Positions 26,198 to 34,995 of a DNA stretch of 64,000 nucleotides are shown in pieces. Made by a program: the position numbers and the translations under genes. The notes beneath the pieces were generated by a model, which was given only the letters and a program-made list of their open reading frames with translations, ran no database searches and was not told the origin of the DNA. Source of the DNA: JAGNHS01 sp964609695. Its GTDB lineage: Bacteria; Bdellovibrionota; UBA2428. Positions within the stretch are counted from its first letter, which is position 1. Each line of letters begins with the position of its first letter. The stretch is from NCBI GenBank assembly GCA_964609695.1, contig CAZSSP010000004.1, forward strand, positions 62,001-126,000, read 5' to 3'.

Positions 26198-26203
26198 GGG
26201 ATA

Positions 26204-27133
26204 ATGAAAAATTTTCGGGGGAAAATATTTGAAGTTGGACTTCGCGATGGTTTGCAAAGTGAATCCAGACATTTTTCCCTAGATGAAAAAGAAAAAATTC
26301 TAAAATCTCTGATTGAATCAGGTCTTGAAGATATAGAAGTTGGTTCGTTTGTTAGGGCCGATAAAATTCCTCAGTTAAAAGATTCTGCTGAAGTCCTTAA
26401 GCGAGCCAAAGAGATAAGAGAGCAAACTAAATCTAAAACCAAGTTTTGGGTTTTTGTACCCAACCTAAAAGGTTTTGAGCTGGCCAATGAAGCTGCTCCC
26501 GACGGTATGAGTTTTTTTTACTCTACAAGTGAAAGTTTTTGTAAAAAAAATGTTAATAGAGGTCAGATAGAGTTGCTATTGGAGTTAAAGGCTCTTTTAG
26601 CCATGGCAAAAAAGGCCAAAATTAAAAGTAGAGTTTATTTGTCGACTCTAGTTTATTGTCCCTACGAGGGGAAAATTTCAGAAAAAAAAGTTATTAAAGC
26701 TGTTAAAGATTTGTTTGAAATTGGTGCTCAAGAAGTGGCTTTGAGTGATACTACGGGTCACGCTACACCACTTCAAATTAGGCTTTTATTAAAGGCCCTT
26801 CTAAAAACACATTCTGCCTCAAAAATTGCGCTTCATTTGCATGATACTAGAGGTTTGGCCTTGGCTAACGTGTGGGAAGCTATGCAATTTGGAATTTCAA
26901 GATTTGATTCTTCTGTCGCGGGTTTGGGTGGTTGTCCTTATGCGCCTGGGGCGGCAGGAAATCTTTCTACCGAAGACCTTTGGAATCTTTTAACAGAAAC
27001 TACAAAAGAAAAAGCGCCACATATTAAGAATATTGTAGAGGCGGCCCTTTTTACTGAGAAATGTTTAGGACGCAAGTCGACCTCTAAAGTATTAAGGAGT
27101 CTCGAATCAAAATATGTCTCTAATATTACGTAA
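26204..27133 (+). CDS. Hydroxymethylglutaryl-CoA lyase
   Basis: Cleaves 3-hydroxy-3-methylglutaryl-CoA to acetyl-CoA and acetoacetate, the last step of leucine breakdown. The TIM-barrel shows LRDGLQSE (13-20, metal and substrate residues), VALSDTTGHATP (about 177-188), HLHDTRG (about 209-215) and GLGGCPYAPGAAGNLSTED (about 242-260), which carries the conserved catalytic cysteine and the HMG-CoA lyase-specific pattern. The length of 309 is typical. It begins 6 bases after the biotin carrier and overlaps the hydratase gene by 20 bases. Confidence 0.92.
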   Translation: MKNFRGKIFEVGLRDGLQSESRHFSLDEKEKILKSLIESGLEDIEVGSFVRADKIPQLKDSAEVLKRAKEIREQTKSKTKFWVFVPNLKGFELANEAAPDGMSFFYSTSESFCKKNVNRGQIELLLELKALLAMAKKAKIKSRVYLSTLVYCPYEGKISEKKVIKAVKDLFEIGAQEVALSDTTGHATPLQIRLLLKALLKTHSASKIALHLHDTRGLALANVWEAMQFGISRFDSSVAGLGGCPYAPGAAGNLSTEDLWNLLTETTKEKAPHIKNIVEAALFTEKCLGRKSTSKVLRSLESKYVSNIT

Positions 27134-27893
27134 GGAAAACAACGGAATTGTTGAATTGACATTGAACAGGGTTGATCAACATAATGCCCTTTCAACAGAG
27201 CTAATATCAGAGCTTCAGGAAAAATTAGACATTGAAAGTAAATTTTCTGATGAGTTTAAAACACGAGTTTTAATAATTAGTTCTGCGTCGTCCAAAGCGT
27301 TTTGTGCAGGAGCAGACTTGAAAGAGCGATTAAAGATGAGTCCCGAGGAAGTGATTCAAACTCTCGATAAACTCAATAAGTTAATGAATACAATAGATGA
27401 AATCTCGTGCCCAAGCATGGCCTTGATAGAGGGTGTTGCTTTTGGTGGAGGTTTAGAGCTAGCTTTGGCTTGTGATTTTCGTTTGTCTTATCCCAATGCG
27501 GAACTAGGATTAACCGAAACTCGTTTAGCAATAATTCCTGGCGCTGGAGGCACCCAAAGACTGACTCAATTAGTGGGTCCTTCAAAAGCTAAGCAGATGA
27601 TTTTTCGCGCTAAGAGAATGAGCGCTCAAGAGGCCTTTTCCATAGGGCTTCTTGATTATGTGGGGGATAATCCCAAAAGCGAAATTCAAAAATGGGCTGA
27701 AGAAATTGTTCAAAATGGGCCTATCGCAGTAGTTCAAGCAAAAAAAGTTATTAAAAAGGGAAGAAATCTTAATCTTGATGAAGGGTTAAAAGTTGAAAGA
27801 GAAGGATATAAAGTTGTTTTAAAAAGCGATGATCGTGTAGAAGCGCTCAAGGCTTTTAATGAAAAACGAAAAGCTAAATTTTTAGGAAAATAA
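27114..27893 (+). CDS. Enoyl-CoA hydratase family protein (methylglutaconyl-CoA hydratase-like)
   Basis: Crotonase-fold enzyme of 259 residues. It has the CoA-binding region KAFCAGADLKER (about 62-73), the oxyanion loop IEGVAFGGGLELALACD (about 104-120), and the two catalytic glutamates in GLTETRLAIIPGAGGTQRL (about 132-150). The gene overlaps HMG-CoA lyase by 20 bases, so the likely substrate is 3-methylglutaconyl-CoA, giving HMG-CoA. A general short-chain enoyl-CoA hydratase cannot be excluded from sequence. Confidence 0.88.
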   Translation: MSLILRKENNGIVELTLNRVDQHNALSTELISELQEKLDIESKFSDEFKTRVLIISSASSKAFCAGADLKERLKMSPEEVIQTLDKLNKLMNTIDEISCPSMALIEGVAFGGGLELALACDFRLSYPNAELGLTETRLAIIPGAGGTQRLTQLVGPSKAKQMIFRAKRMSAQEAFSIGLLDYVGDNPKSEIQKWAEEIVQNGPIAVVQAKKVIKKGRNLNLDEGLKVEREGYKVVLKSDDRVEALKAFNEKRKAKFLGK

Positions 27894-27898
27894 ATCGT

Positions 27899-29443
27899 AT
27901 GACTATTAAAAATCATGAAAATCTCGCTCAATGGAAAACTCTAGAGGAAAAACTTTTAAAGGGCGGTTCTGAAAAATATCACGAACAAAATGCCAAAGTT
28001 GGAAAACAATTTGCTAGAGAAAGAATAAAAAAACTTATCGACCCCAATTCCTTCATTGAAGAAGGACTTTATGCAAATTGCCAAGAAGAGGGTCTACCTT
28101 CAGATGGAGTGATTACTGGCTTTGCTAAAGTTAATGGAAGAAGTGTAGGAATTCTTGCAAACGACTCAACGGTTAAGGCGGGCTCTTGGGGCAAGCATAC
28201 TGTTGAAAAAATGATTCGTTTACAGGAGCAAGCTGCTAAACTTGCGATACCCATTTATTATTTAATTGATTCTGCGGGAGCAAGAATTACAGACCAAGTT
28301 GAAATGTTTCCTGGAAGGCGGGGTGCCGGAAAAATCTTCAATCTACAGTGTCGACTTTCAGGCTATGTTCCTCAAATTTGTTTGTTGTTTGGTCCCTCTG
28401 CCGCAGGTGGTGCGTATATTCCTGCGTTTTGTGATGTTGTAATAATGGTGAAAAATAATGCCTCTATGTATTTGGGAAGCCCTCGAATGGCTGAGTCTGT
28501 CATTGGCGAAAAGGTGACTCTTGAGCAAATGGGCGGAGCTCAAATGCATTGTTCTGTAAGTGGAGTGGGAGACGTCTTAGCTGAAAACGAAGATGAAGCC
28601 ATAAAACTAGGAAAAGATTATTTAAATTATTTTCCACAAAACTTTCAAGAAGCACAAAAACTTCAAGCTCCATTGAACCCTCTCAATCCTCTAGAACTTG
28701 AAAAAATACTTCCAGAAAATCCTGCGGCACCTTATGACATGAAGAAAGTTATAGAAGGGCTCGTTGATTCGGGAAGTTTTTTTGAAATGAAAAAGCTTTT
28801 TGCACAAGAGCTCATCACTGGGTTCGCGCGCATAAAGGGAAGGGTTATTGGTATTGTTGCAAATCAACCTAGAATTAAGGGCGGGGTTATTTTTGTGGAT
28901 TCTGCAGATAAGGCCGCTCGTTTTGTTTTTCTTTGTGATGCCTTTAACATTCCGTTGTTGTTTTTATCCGACGTTCCCGGTTTTATGATTGGATCTCAGG
29001 TTGAGAAAATGGGCATCATAAGACATGGCGCTAAAATGGTTTTTTCTATTAGCGAGGCGACTGTTCCAAAAATTTGCGTAGTTGTAAGAAAAGCTTTTGG
29101 GGCGGGTTTGTATGCGATGTGTGGTCCGGGCTTTGATCCTGATTGCACCCTGGCTCTTCCCACTGGGCAGATAGCTGTGATGGGGCCTGATCCAGCTGTC
29201 AACGCAGTTTATTATAATAAGATTCAAGAATTTACTGATATTGAAATGAGAAAAAAATTTGTTGAAGAAAAAAAGGCTGAATACGAAAAAGATGTAGACT
29301 TGAAAAAATTAGCCTCTGAATTAGTCATTGATCAAGTCGTACAACCTGAGAAGTTGCGAGATGAATTGGCGGCTCGTTTTGATATTTATTCTGCAAAAGA
29401 TTTAAAATATTTTCCTCGAAAACACGGGGTTGTTCCAGTTTGA
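27899..29443 (+). CDS. Acyl-CoA carboxylase carboxyltransferase (beta) subunit
   Basis: Biotin-dependent carboxyltransferase of 514 residues, two crotonase-like halves. Family sequences include SAGARITDQVEMFPGRRGAGK (start about 121), GPSAAGGAYIPAF (about 164) and FLSDVPGFMIGS (about 350). The operon with HMG-CoA lyase and a hydratase suggests methylcrotonyl-CoA as substrate, but the GARITDQVE...GRRGAGK form is also found in carboxylases of propionyl-CoA-type, so substrate is not certain. It should work with the stand-alone biotin carrier at 25985 and an unlinked biotin carboxylase. Its stop overlaps the TTG start of the next gene. Confidence 0.9.
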   Translation: MTIKNHENLAQWKTLEEKLLKGGSEKYHEQNAKVGKQFARERIKKLIDPNSFIEEGLYANCQEEGLPSDGVITGFAKVNGRSVGILANDSTVKAGSWGKHTVEKMIRLQEQAAKLAIPIYYLIDSAGARITDQVEMFPGRRGAGKIFNLQCRLSGYVPQICLLFGPSAAGGAYIPAFCDVVIMVKNNASMYLGSPRMAESVIGEKVTLEQMGGAQMHCSVSGVGDVLAENEDEAIKLGKDYLNYFPQNFQEAQKLQAPLNPLNPLELEKILPENPAAPYDMKKVIEGLVDSGSFFEMKKLFAQELITGFARIKGRVIGIVANQPRIKGGVIFVDSADKAARFVFLCDAFNIPLLFLSDVPGFMIGSQVEKMGIIRHGAKMVFSISEATVPKICVVVRKAFGAGLYAMCGPGFDPDCTLALPTGQIAVMGPDPAVNAVYYNKIQEFTDIEMRKKFVEEKKAEYEKDVDLKKLASELVIDQVVQPEKLRDELAARFDIYSAKDLKYFPRKHGVVPV

Positions 29444-30801
29444 AGAAGCTCACTGGGCTCCTTTTAGTTTCATGGCTAAGTCTCGGTCTAATAAAAAATA
29501 CTTATTGTGAAGTAGAGGTTGAAGCACTTTCAGATTTAGAGGGTAATAAAAATCGCTTAGATGATTTTTTGTCACAAAGTGAAAACCTCACTCTCGACGA
29601 AAAGGGCAGGCTAAAAGTTAAAGAGGGCGCTCATTTTGTATATGTTGGCGATGTCATGGACCGGGGCCCTAATAGTAGAAAAATACTTGAAATGTTGGTG
29701 GATTTAAAAGAAAGACAACCTCATCAAGTGACTTTAATTGCGGGAAATAGAGACATTAATAAAATTCGCTTAACATTGGAGTTAAACGACGAGGCTCTTT
29801 TTAGAAAAAGATCTGAGCGCTCGAAATTTCCTTATTTTATAGGAAACTCAGGTGCTGCAACGTATAACTCTCAAGCAGATACAAAAATTAATAGGCTTAA
29901 ATGGATGTTGTCAGAAACTCTAGGAGCTAAACATGCTTTTGAGCTCCGTCGAAAGGAACTTTCTTCTGCCAATGCTGCTTTAGTTAACGATGAAGAAGTT
30001 TATAAAAGCATGCTCTCAGATGTTGAAGCTGGCGGGCCAATGGAAAAATATCTTGAGCGCGCCGAACTTTCCAAAATTATTGATGGGAATATGTTTATAC
30101 ACGGAGCCTTTAATGATGAAGCCTACTACGCTTTAGAAAAAGAATTTGCGCAGGGAAGTCTTAGAAAAAATCTTGAAGAACTAAATAAAAAATATAAAGC
30201 GGCTGTAGATGATTATAAGAAGGGCAAATCTACAGCTCTCACAGATTGGCTTATTGCTTATCAAGAGCCCAACAAGATAACTCCTGGTAGAAATAATGTG
30301 AGCTTAGTTTATAGCTATTATTTTGTTGGTGATGAACAGCCAGAAATGCCCACGCTTGAGACACAAGATAAAATTAAATCTGAGGGAATTCATAGAATTT
30401 TAGGTGGGCACTCTCCCCAGGGGAGTGAAGGCACTTTAATGAAATCTAATATCTTAGAAATCGTTGTCATGGATAATTCTTATGCTTCGCATGACAGGGC
30501 GAATTTAGTAAGAGTTCAGGCTCAAAACATGAATATGAAGGGTTACGAAGAAGGTTTGGGTGAGATTACAACTCAAACAAAGGTTGGAGAAAGATCGTTT
30601 TTAGGAAAGCTAACTCAAGATGGATTTATAGTTGTTGGAAAAACAAGTGATGGTCATTATTTTGCTAAAAAGAGACTTCCTAAACATAAAATAGATACAA
30701 CACTATTTACTAAAGAAGAATTAGATAAAATGACTCTTCAGATTCCTCAAAAGTCGAGATTGGCTCCTGAGTTTTTAGTTCAATGCGAGGCCATGCTCTG
30801 A
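29440..30801 (+). CDS. Secreted PPP-family metallophosphatase
   Basis: Product of 453 residues with a signal peptide (about 1-23) and the metal-binding order of the PPP/bis(5'-nucleosyl)tetraphosphatase type: DLEG, GDVMDRG (about 69-75), GNRD (about 102-105), FIHGAF and GGHSPQG (about 323-329). The first DxH is degenerate (SDLEGN), so activity needs checking. A long helical insert with many Glu and Lys lies between the metal motifs (about 120-270). The TTG start overlaps the carboxyltransferase stop (TTGA), so translation is coupled, although the product is exported. The role is not known. Confidence 0.75.
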   Translation: MKKLTGLLLVSWLSLGLIKNTYCEVEVEALSDLEGNKNRLDDFLSQSENLTLDEKGRLKVKEGAHFVYVGDVMDRGPNSRKILEMLVDLKERQPHQVTLIAGNRDINKIRLTLELNDEALFRKRSERSKFPYFIGNSGAATYNSQADTKINRLKWMLSETLGAKHAFELRRKELSSANAALVNDEEVYKSMLSDVEAGGPMEKYLERAELSKIIDGNMFIHGAFNDEAYYALEKEFAQGSLRKNLEELNKKYKAAVDDYKKGKSTALTDWLIAYQEPNKITPGRNNVSLVYSYYFVGDEQPEMPTLETQDKIKSEGIHRILGGHSPQGSEGTLMKSNILEIVVMDNSYASHDRANLVRVQAQNMNMKGYEEGLGEITTQTKVGERSFLGKLTQDGFIVVGKTSDGHYFAKKRLPKHKIDTTLFTKEELDKMTLQIPQKSRLAPEFLVQCEAML

Positions 30802-30909
30802 GCTCTTCATCATACAAACTAAAGATTATTGAGCAACTCACCGCAGAATTAGGAATTTTATCTTTGGATTTTTTGAAAAGGCCCCCTATTCTAATCATGG
30901 GGAGATTTC

Positions 30910-32106
30910 ATGAGATTCTTTGGAGTGCTTTTACTGGCTTTGCCCTTATCAATGGCTTGGAGTGGTGTTCCTATAGATATTAATCAGCAAGACTATGAAA
31001 AGTTTGTTGCACAAATAGATAAAACACTTCAAGAAAGTCCCCACCCTTGGGAAGATTATAAAATTGTTGGGAAAGAGTTGATACTTCCTAGTGGTGCAAA
31101 GTTTGGGATTGAAGACATAAAGATATTAAGTCATATGACTTACGACGAACTTCTTAATGAGTTTTCTAAAAGAGGATTAGCCGTAAAAGTTTATTGTGAT
31201 GCAAGAAAGAACTTTAAAAAAGAAATTACAAGCACTCCCTGCAATAAGAAAGAAGAATTTAATTCGGAGTTTTTGAAAGAAAACATCAATGCACAATATG
31301 TTTCTCAGTTTTCAACTTTAAATAAAGCCAATAAGCCTGAACTGCTTATTAGAGCTGATGCTCCTAAGTACAGCGTCATTCACGAATATATTCATCATTT
31401 GCAGGAAACAGTTCCTCCAGCTTTTATAAAAGACTATAGGCTAAAAAGTCTTCGCGTAGCCCTGGGTGATTCTCTCTTTGAGAAAGGCGAAAAGAAGAGA
31501 AACAATCTTGATAAATTAGTTTTTCAAGAGTTGCGATTAGTTCAGTGGCTTCTTGATGAGGCTGAGAACTATGCGGCTATGCTAAAGTTCTACGAAATTT
31601 TTAATTTACATTTTAGTGATGCCCATGAGGTGTTCTGGAAATTTAACACTTATGTTTCCCAGTGTGGAAGTAAAAAATGTAAAGCAGAGCTCGCTCGTGC
31701 TCAGGAGTTTTTTGCTAAAGCTCAGGAAAATGAAGTTAAAAAAAGATCCCCAGAAAAGCTAGATCTAAGTATTCCTCCAGACATCATTGAAAAACATCTT
31801 CTTGCTCAAGCGAGTGCTTCAAAATATGAAGATTGGTTTAAGTCTTTAAAAAAAGATATTTATGAAAAGAATAATCTTTATGAAGTACAGCAAGAAAACT
31901 TAAAACTTTATGAGTTATTAAATAAACCTGAATATCCTTATAAAGATAAAAAAGAGGGATTTGAAAAACTTTTAGTTTGGATGGCTAAAAATGCAGTGAT
32001 TCAATTTAGAATACTTGATGTGTCTTTGTCGGCTAAAAAAGGCGAATTAAAATTCAAAAATGAAATGGAAAAGGATAGGGATTATTTCAAAAGCTTTTTG
32101 AAATAG
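30910..32106 (+). CDS. Secreted protein with HExxH motif (putative zinc protease)
   Basis: Product of 398 residues, not assigned to a family. It has a signal peptide (about 1-18, ending AWS), followed by a hydrophilic helical protein. The segment SVIHEYIHHLQE (about 155-166) contains HExxH, and an E in DEAENYAAM (about 217) is a candidate third ligand, the pattern of gluzincin peptidases. GGGGAG-type ribosome site (GGGGAG) stands before the ATG. It lies 108 bases after the secreted phosphatase and could be transcribed with it. Zinc binding and protease activity are inferred only. Confidence 0.68.
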   Translation: MRFFGVLLLALPLSMAWSGVPIDINQQDYEKFVAQIDKTLQESPHPWEDYKIVGKELILPSGAKFGIEDIKILSHMTYDELLNEFSKRGLAVKVYCDARKNFKKEITSTPCNKKEEFNSEFLKENINAQYVSQFSTLNKANKPELLIRADAPKYSVIHEYIHHLQETVPPAFIKDYRLKSLRVALGDSLFEKGEKKRNNLDKLVFQELRLVQWLLDEAENYAAMLKFYEIFNLHFSDAHEVFWKFNTYVSQCGSKKCKAELARAQEFFAKAQENEVKKRSPEKLDLSIPPDIIEKHLLAQASASKYEDWFKSLKKDIYEKNNLYEVQQENLKLYELLNKPEYPYKDKKEGFEKLLVWMAKNAVIQFRILDVSLSAKKGELKFKNEMEKDRDYFKSFLK

Positions 32107-32529
32107 TTAGCGCAAGGAAAGAACGGAAACTTCTAAATCCTCTTTTCCATCGCCTGTTTTTTGCTGAACTTTGGTTTCTCCACCATATTCAACGCTAACG
32201 ATGGGCTTAGCTATACTGACTTGTTTGCGACCTTCTCTTCGGCTGATGTTGATTTCAACCAAAAACGAGGAAGTGTCCCCAAGTTTTTGCTCACTTAATC
32301 GCTTGGGTGTTAATTCTACAAAAAACTCATTATTAGGGTCGTTGCTTAAGCTTTTAATGTGCTCATGCTGATTAAAATAGAGCTCATGCTGGCTTTTACT
32401 ATTAAAGTGAAGTCCTTTGATTTCGAGTGCTAATTTTAATTTTTCACTATCATTTTCAGTGCTTGCACCCAGGCAAAGCGTAGCTGATATCAAAAAAACA
32501 GGAGCTATTAGCAGCCTTTTTTTAGCCAT
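32107..32529 (-). CDS. Secreted protein of unknown function
   Basis: Product of 140 residues from the ATG at 32529 (MAKKRLLIAPVFLISATLC), which gives a signal peptide; an upstream ATG at 32610 would place an odd leader through a run of G and is rejected. The mature part is beta-rich and hydrophilic with no cysteine and ends in DLEVSVLSLR. Its stop abuts the stop of the convergent HExxH gene. The start lies about 110 bases from the pckA start, divergent, with a palindrome and a C8 run in between. Confidence 0.65.
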   Translation of the reverse strand: MAKKRLLIAPVFLISATLCLGASTENDSEKLKLALEIKGLHFNSKSQHELYFNQHEHIKSLSNDPNNEFFVELTPKRLSEQKLGDTSSFLVEINISRREGRKQVSIAKPIVSVEYGGETKVQQKTGDGKEDLEVSVLSLR

Positions 32530-32563
32530 AACTACATCATAAAGCTTTGTGCGACGCCCAAAA

Positions 32564-32599
32564 GAGTCAATAATATGACTCAGCAATAGGGCCCCCCCC
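32564..32599. promoter_or_regulatory. Palindrome and poly-C run between divergent genes
   Basis: GAGTCAATAATATGACTC (32564-32581) is a perfect 6-base inverted repeat with a 6-base centre. It is followed by a GGG and eight C residues (32592-32599), unusual in this AT-rich sequence. Together they sit between the secreted-protein gene (start 32529, minus) and pckA (start 32639, plus). A TATTAT on the minus strand lies in the centre. They could be an operator and a length-variable spacer. Confidence 0.45.
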
Positions 32600-32638
32600 T
32601 GTCTTGCCATTATTCATACCTTAAGATTTGATTGCTTT

Positions 32639-34105
32639 ATGGAATTTTCAAGGACCCAGTTAATTGAAGAAAGTATTAAAAAAGAAGATGTTTGTCTGAG
32701 CTCTACGGGAGCTTTGTTGACGAAGACGGGAAAATATACGGGAAGATCTCCTGAAAACCGTTTTATCTCTGAAGACCCTTCCATTAAAAACGAGGTTTCT
32801 TGGGGAAAAAATAATCAAGGAATGGATCGCGATTTGGCGGGCAAGTTCATTTCGTTGATGGCAGCCCATGTTGAAAAAAAACATCATTATACATTTAAAG
32901 GTTTTTTGGGGCCTTATACATTAAGACTTAAATCGACATCGGCTTGGCATACCTTGTTTGGGGCAACGATGTTTCGCTCCACTGAATTACAAAATTTACT
33001 TCAAAGGAATGAAGGAATTGAAATTTATCATGATCCCATGATCACGCCTAAAGAGTTGGGATTAAATTATGACAAAGAAGCTTTGGTGGCTTTAGATTTT
33101 GTGAATAAAAAAATAGCTATTGCAGGCACCCAATATGCTGGAGAAATTAAAAAGGCAGCCTTCACAATTGCAAATTTTTTATTGCCTCCTTTGGGAATTC
33201 TTCCAATGCACGCTTCAGCTAATTGTTTTCCAGATGGTAGTCATTCTTGTGTGTTGTTTGGCTTGTCTGGGACTGGAAAAACAACTTTGTCAGCAAGTCC
33301 AGATAGGGCCTTGATTGGAGACGATGAAATTATTTGGACAGATAAAGGCCTGTATAATTTAGAGGGCGGTTGTTACGCCAAGTTAATTTCTCTTAAAGCA
33401 GAAACAGAACCCGAAATTTATGCAGCCGTTAATCGCTTTGGTGCCATTCAAGAAAACGTTGTTTATGATCCCAACACTAGAGTTGTTGATTATGATAATG
33501 GCAGTATCACGGAAAATACTAGAGGCGCTTATCCTATAGATTTTCTAAAAAATATTTATTCACCCAACAAAGCGGCAGCTGAACCTAAGACAATAGTATT
33601 TTTAACGGCAGATGCTTTTGGTGCGTTACCGGCTGTGGCACGCCTCAATCCAGAGCAAGCTCAATTTCATTTTGTTTCTGGTTACACTGCTAAAGTGGCT
33701 GGAACCGAACTGGGAGTGAAAGAACCTAAGGCAGTTTTCAGCACCTGTTTTGGGGCACCATTTATGCCTAGGCCTCCTATGGTTTACGCGAAAATGTTGG
33801 CTGAGCGTGCCGCTAAATCAGGCGCCTCTTTTTGGCTGCTCAATACAGGGTGGACTCAAGGTGGATATGAAAAGGGACAAAGGTTTCCATTAAAAGTGAG
33901 TCGAACACTTTTATCTATGATTCAATCTGGGCAACTGGAAAAAGCCAGCACTAAAAAACACCCCATTTTTAATTTTGAAGTGCCTATGACTTGTCCAAGT
34001 ATTGAGGACAAGTGGTTAGAGTCTCCCCAGGGTAAACAGGTGGAAGATTTGCAGAGTAAATTTGTAAATAATCCATTGATAAAAGAAGCTGGTTTAAGAA
34101 TTTAA
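32639..34105 (+). CDS. pckA: Phosphoenolpyruvate carboxykinase (ATP)
   Basis: Converts oxaloacetate and ATP to phosphoenolpyruvate, the entry to gluconeogenesis. It shows GKYTGRSPENRF (about 31-42), the PEPCK Walker A GLSGTGKT (208-215), the metal-binding GDDEIIW and SGYTAKVAGTE (about 338-348). The 488 residues are about 40 fewer than E. coli; the N-terminus is short by roughly a dozen residues and no other start codon in frame is found upstream, so this seems a genuinely shorter form. Gluconeogenesis from amino acids and acyl-CoA fits the neighbouring leucine operon. Confidence 0.95.
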   Translation: MEFSRTQLIEESIKKEDVCLSSTGALLTKTGKYTGRSPENRFISEDPSIKNEVSWGKNNQGMDRDLAGKFISLMAAHVEKKHHYTFKGFLGPYTLRLKSTSAWHTLFGATMFRSTELQNLLQRNEGIEIYHDPMITPKELGLNYDKEALVALDFVNKKIAIAGTQYAGEIKKAAFTIANFLLPPLGILPMHASANCFPDGSHSCVLFGLSGTGKTTLSASPDRALIGDDEIIWTDKGLYNLEGGCYAKLISLKAETEPEIYAAVNRFGAIQENVVYDPNTRVVDYDNGSITENTRGAYPIDFLKNIYSPNKAAAEPKTIVFLTADAFGALPAVARLNPEQAQFHFVSGYTAKVAGTELGVKEPKAVFSTCFGAPFMPRPPMVYAKMLAERAAKSGASFWLLNTGWTQGGYEKGQRFPLKVSRTLLSMIQSGQLEKASTKKHPIFNFEVPMTCPSIEDKWLESPQGKQVEDLQSKFVNNPLIKEAGLRI

Positions 34106-34116
34106 ATAAAAAAATT

Positions 34117-34935
34117 ATGAAAAATAAAATTTTAACATCTTTGTTTGTTTTATTATTAGCGAGCTGTTCGTCAAAAGGATCAAAAGACGGTGGTGGTGGG
34201 CTCGGGTCTGTGAGCGATGCTGAAATTAATAAAACAGCGGCACAGGCCTATGAGGAAATTAAAACAAAAGAAAAGAGATCTACAAATGCGCGATGGACTC
34301 AAATGGTCGAGAGAGTGGCTAATAGAATAGCGCTTGCTTCCGGTGAAAATTATCAATGGGAAGTTATGTTGATTGAAAAAAATGAACTTAATGCTTGGTG
34401 TATGCCAGGTGGAAAGATGGCCGTTTACACAGGAATTATGCCTGTTCTTAAAACTGAAGGTGCATTGGCCGCAGTCATGGGACACGAAGTGGCGCACGCT
34501 ACTCGTAAACATGGCAAGCAAAGATATGCTCGCGCTGTAAAGGGGAATCTTATTGGCGCTGGAATTGCTATTGCTTCTGTAGTTGGTGGGCAGCTCTTTT
34601 GTAAATCTGATTGGTGTCGAATGGGAACATCTTTGGGTGGTGTTGTTGGTGGCTTTATGGTGAGTTTCTTTGATCGTAAATTTTCACGTGAAGATGAAAC
34701 AGAGGCCGATCAAGTTGGACAAATTTATATGGCAAGAGCGGGTTATGATCCATCTGAAGCCACTCGTGTTTGGGAAAGAATGCAAGCCGCGAATGGTGGA
34801 AAAGCGCCTCCAGAATTTATGTCGACTCATCCAAGCGATCAAAGACGTAAAAATAATTTGAATTCCTGGTTGGCTGGTGCAGAGGCTGAGTATTCTCGCG
34901 CACCGCAAAAGTTTGGAGTGGGTGAGAATATTTAA
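34117..34935 (+). CDS. M48 family metalloprotease, lipoprotein
   Basis: Periplasmic zinc protease of the M48 (BepA/LoiP-like) family, 272 residues. The lipobox LLASC (acylated Cys at 17) is followed by a Gly-rich linker, so the protein is membrane-anchored as a lipoprotein. HEVAH (123-127) supplies two ligands and E196 in EAD the third. The hydrophobic insert (GVVGGFMVSFF) between the two, and the STHPSDQRR near the end, are typical. Likely to degrade misfolded outer-membrane proteins. It starts 12 bases after pckA but probably forms its own unit by function. Confidence 0.92.
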   Translation: MKNKILTSLFVLLLASCSSKGSKDGGGGLGSVSDAEINKTAAQAYEEIKTKEKRSTNARWTQMVERVANRIALASGENYQWEVMLIEKNELNAWCMPGGKMAVYTGIMPVLKTEGALAAVMGHEVAHATRKHGKQRYARAVKGNLIGAGIAIASVVGGQLFCKSDWCRMGTSLGGVVGGFMVSFFDRKFSREDETEADQVGQIYMARAGYDPSEATRVWERMQAANGGKAPPEFMSTHPSDQRRKNNLNSWLAGAEAEYSRAPQKFGVGENI

Positions 34936-34945
34936 AATTCTCGCC
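34921..34945. repeat. Inverted repeat over the M48 gene stop codon
   Basis: GGTGAGAAT (34921-34929) and ATTCTCGCC (34937-34945) pair with one G-T mismatch and a 7-base loop, spanning the TAA. There is no T run after it on either strand, so it is a possible 3'-end hairpin rather than a proved terminator. Confidence 0.35.
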
Positions 34946-34995
34946 AACACCCTACCCTAAAGCTAAGAATAACAGTTGTTCTACGGAGGTTTGGC

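Noticed and set aside
29440..30801. Secreted PPP phosphatase as a classical cytoplasmic ApaH
   Set aside because: It has a signal peptide, a degenerate first metal motif and a large helical insert, unlike ApaH.
32530..32610. Upstream start (ATG at 32610) of the secreted 140-residue protein
   Set aside because: It would add 27 residues encoded across the run of G and push the signal peptide inside; the ATG at 32529 gives a normal signal peptide.
32639..32700. Short N-terminus of PckA as a truncation or assembly error
   Set aside because: The first conserved blocks are intact and no in-frame start is present upstream; the enzyme appears merely shorter.
34921..34945. Hairpin at the M48 gene end as an intrinsic terminator
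   Set aside because: The stem has a mismatch and no T run follows on either strand; it is listed as a repeat only.
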